From positions 1 through 14,694 of the forward strand of contig JAQGIJ010000563.1 in assembly GCA_028291285.1 (NCBI GenBank): a stretch of DNA of 14,694 bases, written 5' to 3'. Each line of letters starts with the position of its first letter. Position 1 is the stretch's first letter. The stretch is from Phenylobacterium sp. (GTDB lineage: Bacteria; Pseudomonadota; Alphaproteobacteria; Caulobacterales; Caulobacteraceae). The notes under the pieces were generated by a model. It saw only the letters and a program-made list of their open reading frames with translations. It did no database searches and was not told the origin of the DNA. Shown here in pieces: positions 14,535 through 14,694 of the stretch. The position numbers and the translations under genes are program-made.

Positions 14535-14563
14535 GAGGCGAGCGCTCAGGAGCGCTCGTCCTC
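14535..14563 (+). terminator. Hairpin after the TonB-dependent receptor
   Basis: GAGG plus CGAGCGC (14535-14545) pairs with GCGCTCG and CCTC (14552-14563) around loop TCAGGA, with one bulged T at 14559. It starts 12 bases after the stop, an 11-bp GC-rich stem suited to termination. No T-tract follows, so it may instead protect the 3' end or need Rho. Confidence 0.5.
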
Positions 14564-14595
14564 CACGCCAGCTCCTGAGCTCGCTTGAGCACCTG

Positions 14596-14694
14596 ATGGT
14601 GGTGGCCGACCTGCCGGCGGTTGTTCGAGACTCCGTCGAGATCACCACGGCGGGCTGGCTGATGACCGCCATCCGGCTGCTGGTCTTCATCGCG
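14596..14694 (+). CDS. Start of a possible membrane protein, cut by the right edge
   Basis: From ATG 14596 the frame stays open for 33 codons to the end: MVVADLPAVVRDSVEITTAG, then WLMTAIRLLVFIA. A polar N-terminal segment followed by a hydrophobic stretch suggests the first transmembrane helix. No good ribosome binding site is visible and the frame is also open further upstream, so the start is uncertain. I do not recognise the family. Confidence 0.38.
   Translation, partial: MVVADLPAVVRDSVEITTAGWLMTAIRLLVFIA

Noticed and set aside
13749..14690. 313-codon minus-strand open frame
   Set aside because: Shadow of the 3' end of the receptor; no family features and no ribosome binding site.
1..14694. 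CRISPR array, tRNA, rRNA or intact transposase
   Set aside because: I looked for short regularly spaced repeats, cloverleaf-like segments and DDE transposase motifs and saw none.

Overview
The window is GC-rich DNA with strong third-position GC bias. It looks like an alphaproteobacterium of the Caulobacteraceae (Phenylobacterium-like) or Sphingomonadales type. The genus is inferred from gene content: a long TonB-dependent receptor, a spinster-type MFS transporter, a CaiB-type CoA-transferase, a FAS1-like/MaoC dehydratase, short-chain dehydrogenases (SDR) and a DUF7064-like relic. These families commonly cluster in lipid, steroid and terpenoid catabolic loci of those groups.

Left edge (1-1470): a DUF2924 gene, a family usually found beside large serine recombinases, runs off the left end on the minus strand. 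After it lies a gene graveyard on the plus strand: the tail of an MFS transporter, an SDR whose first strand is fused in frame to its C-terminal third, and a 57-codon ORF that may be a hydrolase relic.

Catabolic module (1469-7629): reading leftwards, LysR regulator, FAS1-like/MaoC dehydratase, MFS transporter and CoA-transferase form a minus-strand array. An RhlG-like SDR is transcribed divergently from LysR. A reasonable reading is import of an organic acid, CoA activation by transfer, hydration/dehydration and keto/hydroxy interconversion under LysR control. The substrate cannot be read from the sequence. A 22-bp near-perfect direct repeat (561-582 and 7722-7743) brackets this module together with the relics.

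Envelope block (7802-10724): a lipoprotein, a PRC-barrel protein, a small exported protein and an MscS-type channel with a shortened C-terminus. They have no obvious link to catabolism. A 14-bp site resembling a FixK/FNR box lies between the PRC gene and the small exported gene, and an identical copy lies upstream of the channel gene. A serine-recombinase fragment abuts the channel's 3' end and a quinone-oxidoreductase tail lies just upstream of the channel.

Right part (10945-14694): a frameshifted DUF7064-like relic, a second diverged copy of its 3' end, an AT-rich regulatory stretch with an inverted repeat, then an intact 830-residue TonB-dependent receptor with a hairpin after its stop. 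A probable membrane-protein gene starts at the right edge.

The main result is the number of gene relics and mobile-element traces around two intact blocks, which suggests an accessory region built and eroded by recombination. I found no tRNA, rRNA, CRISPR array or intact transposase.
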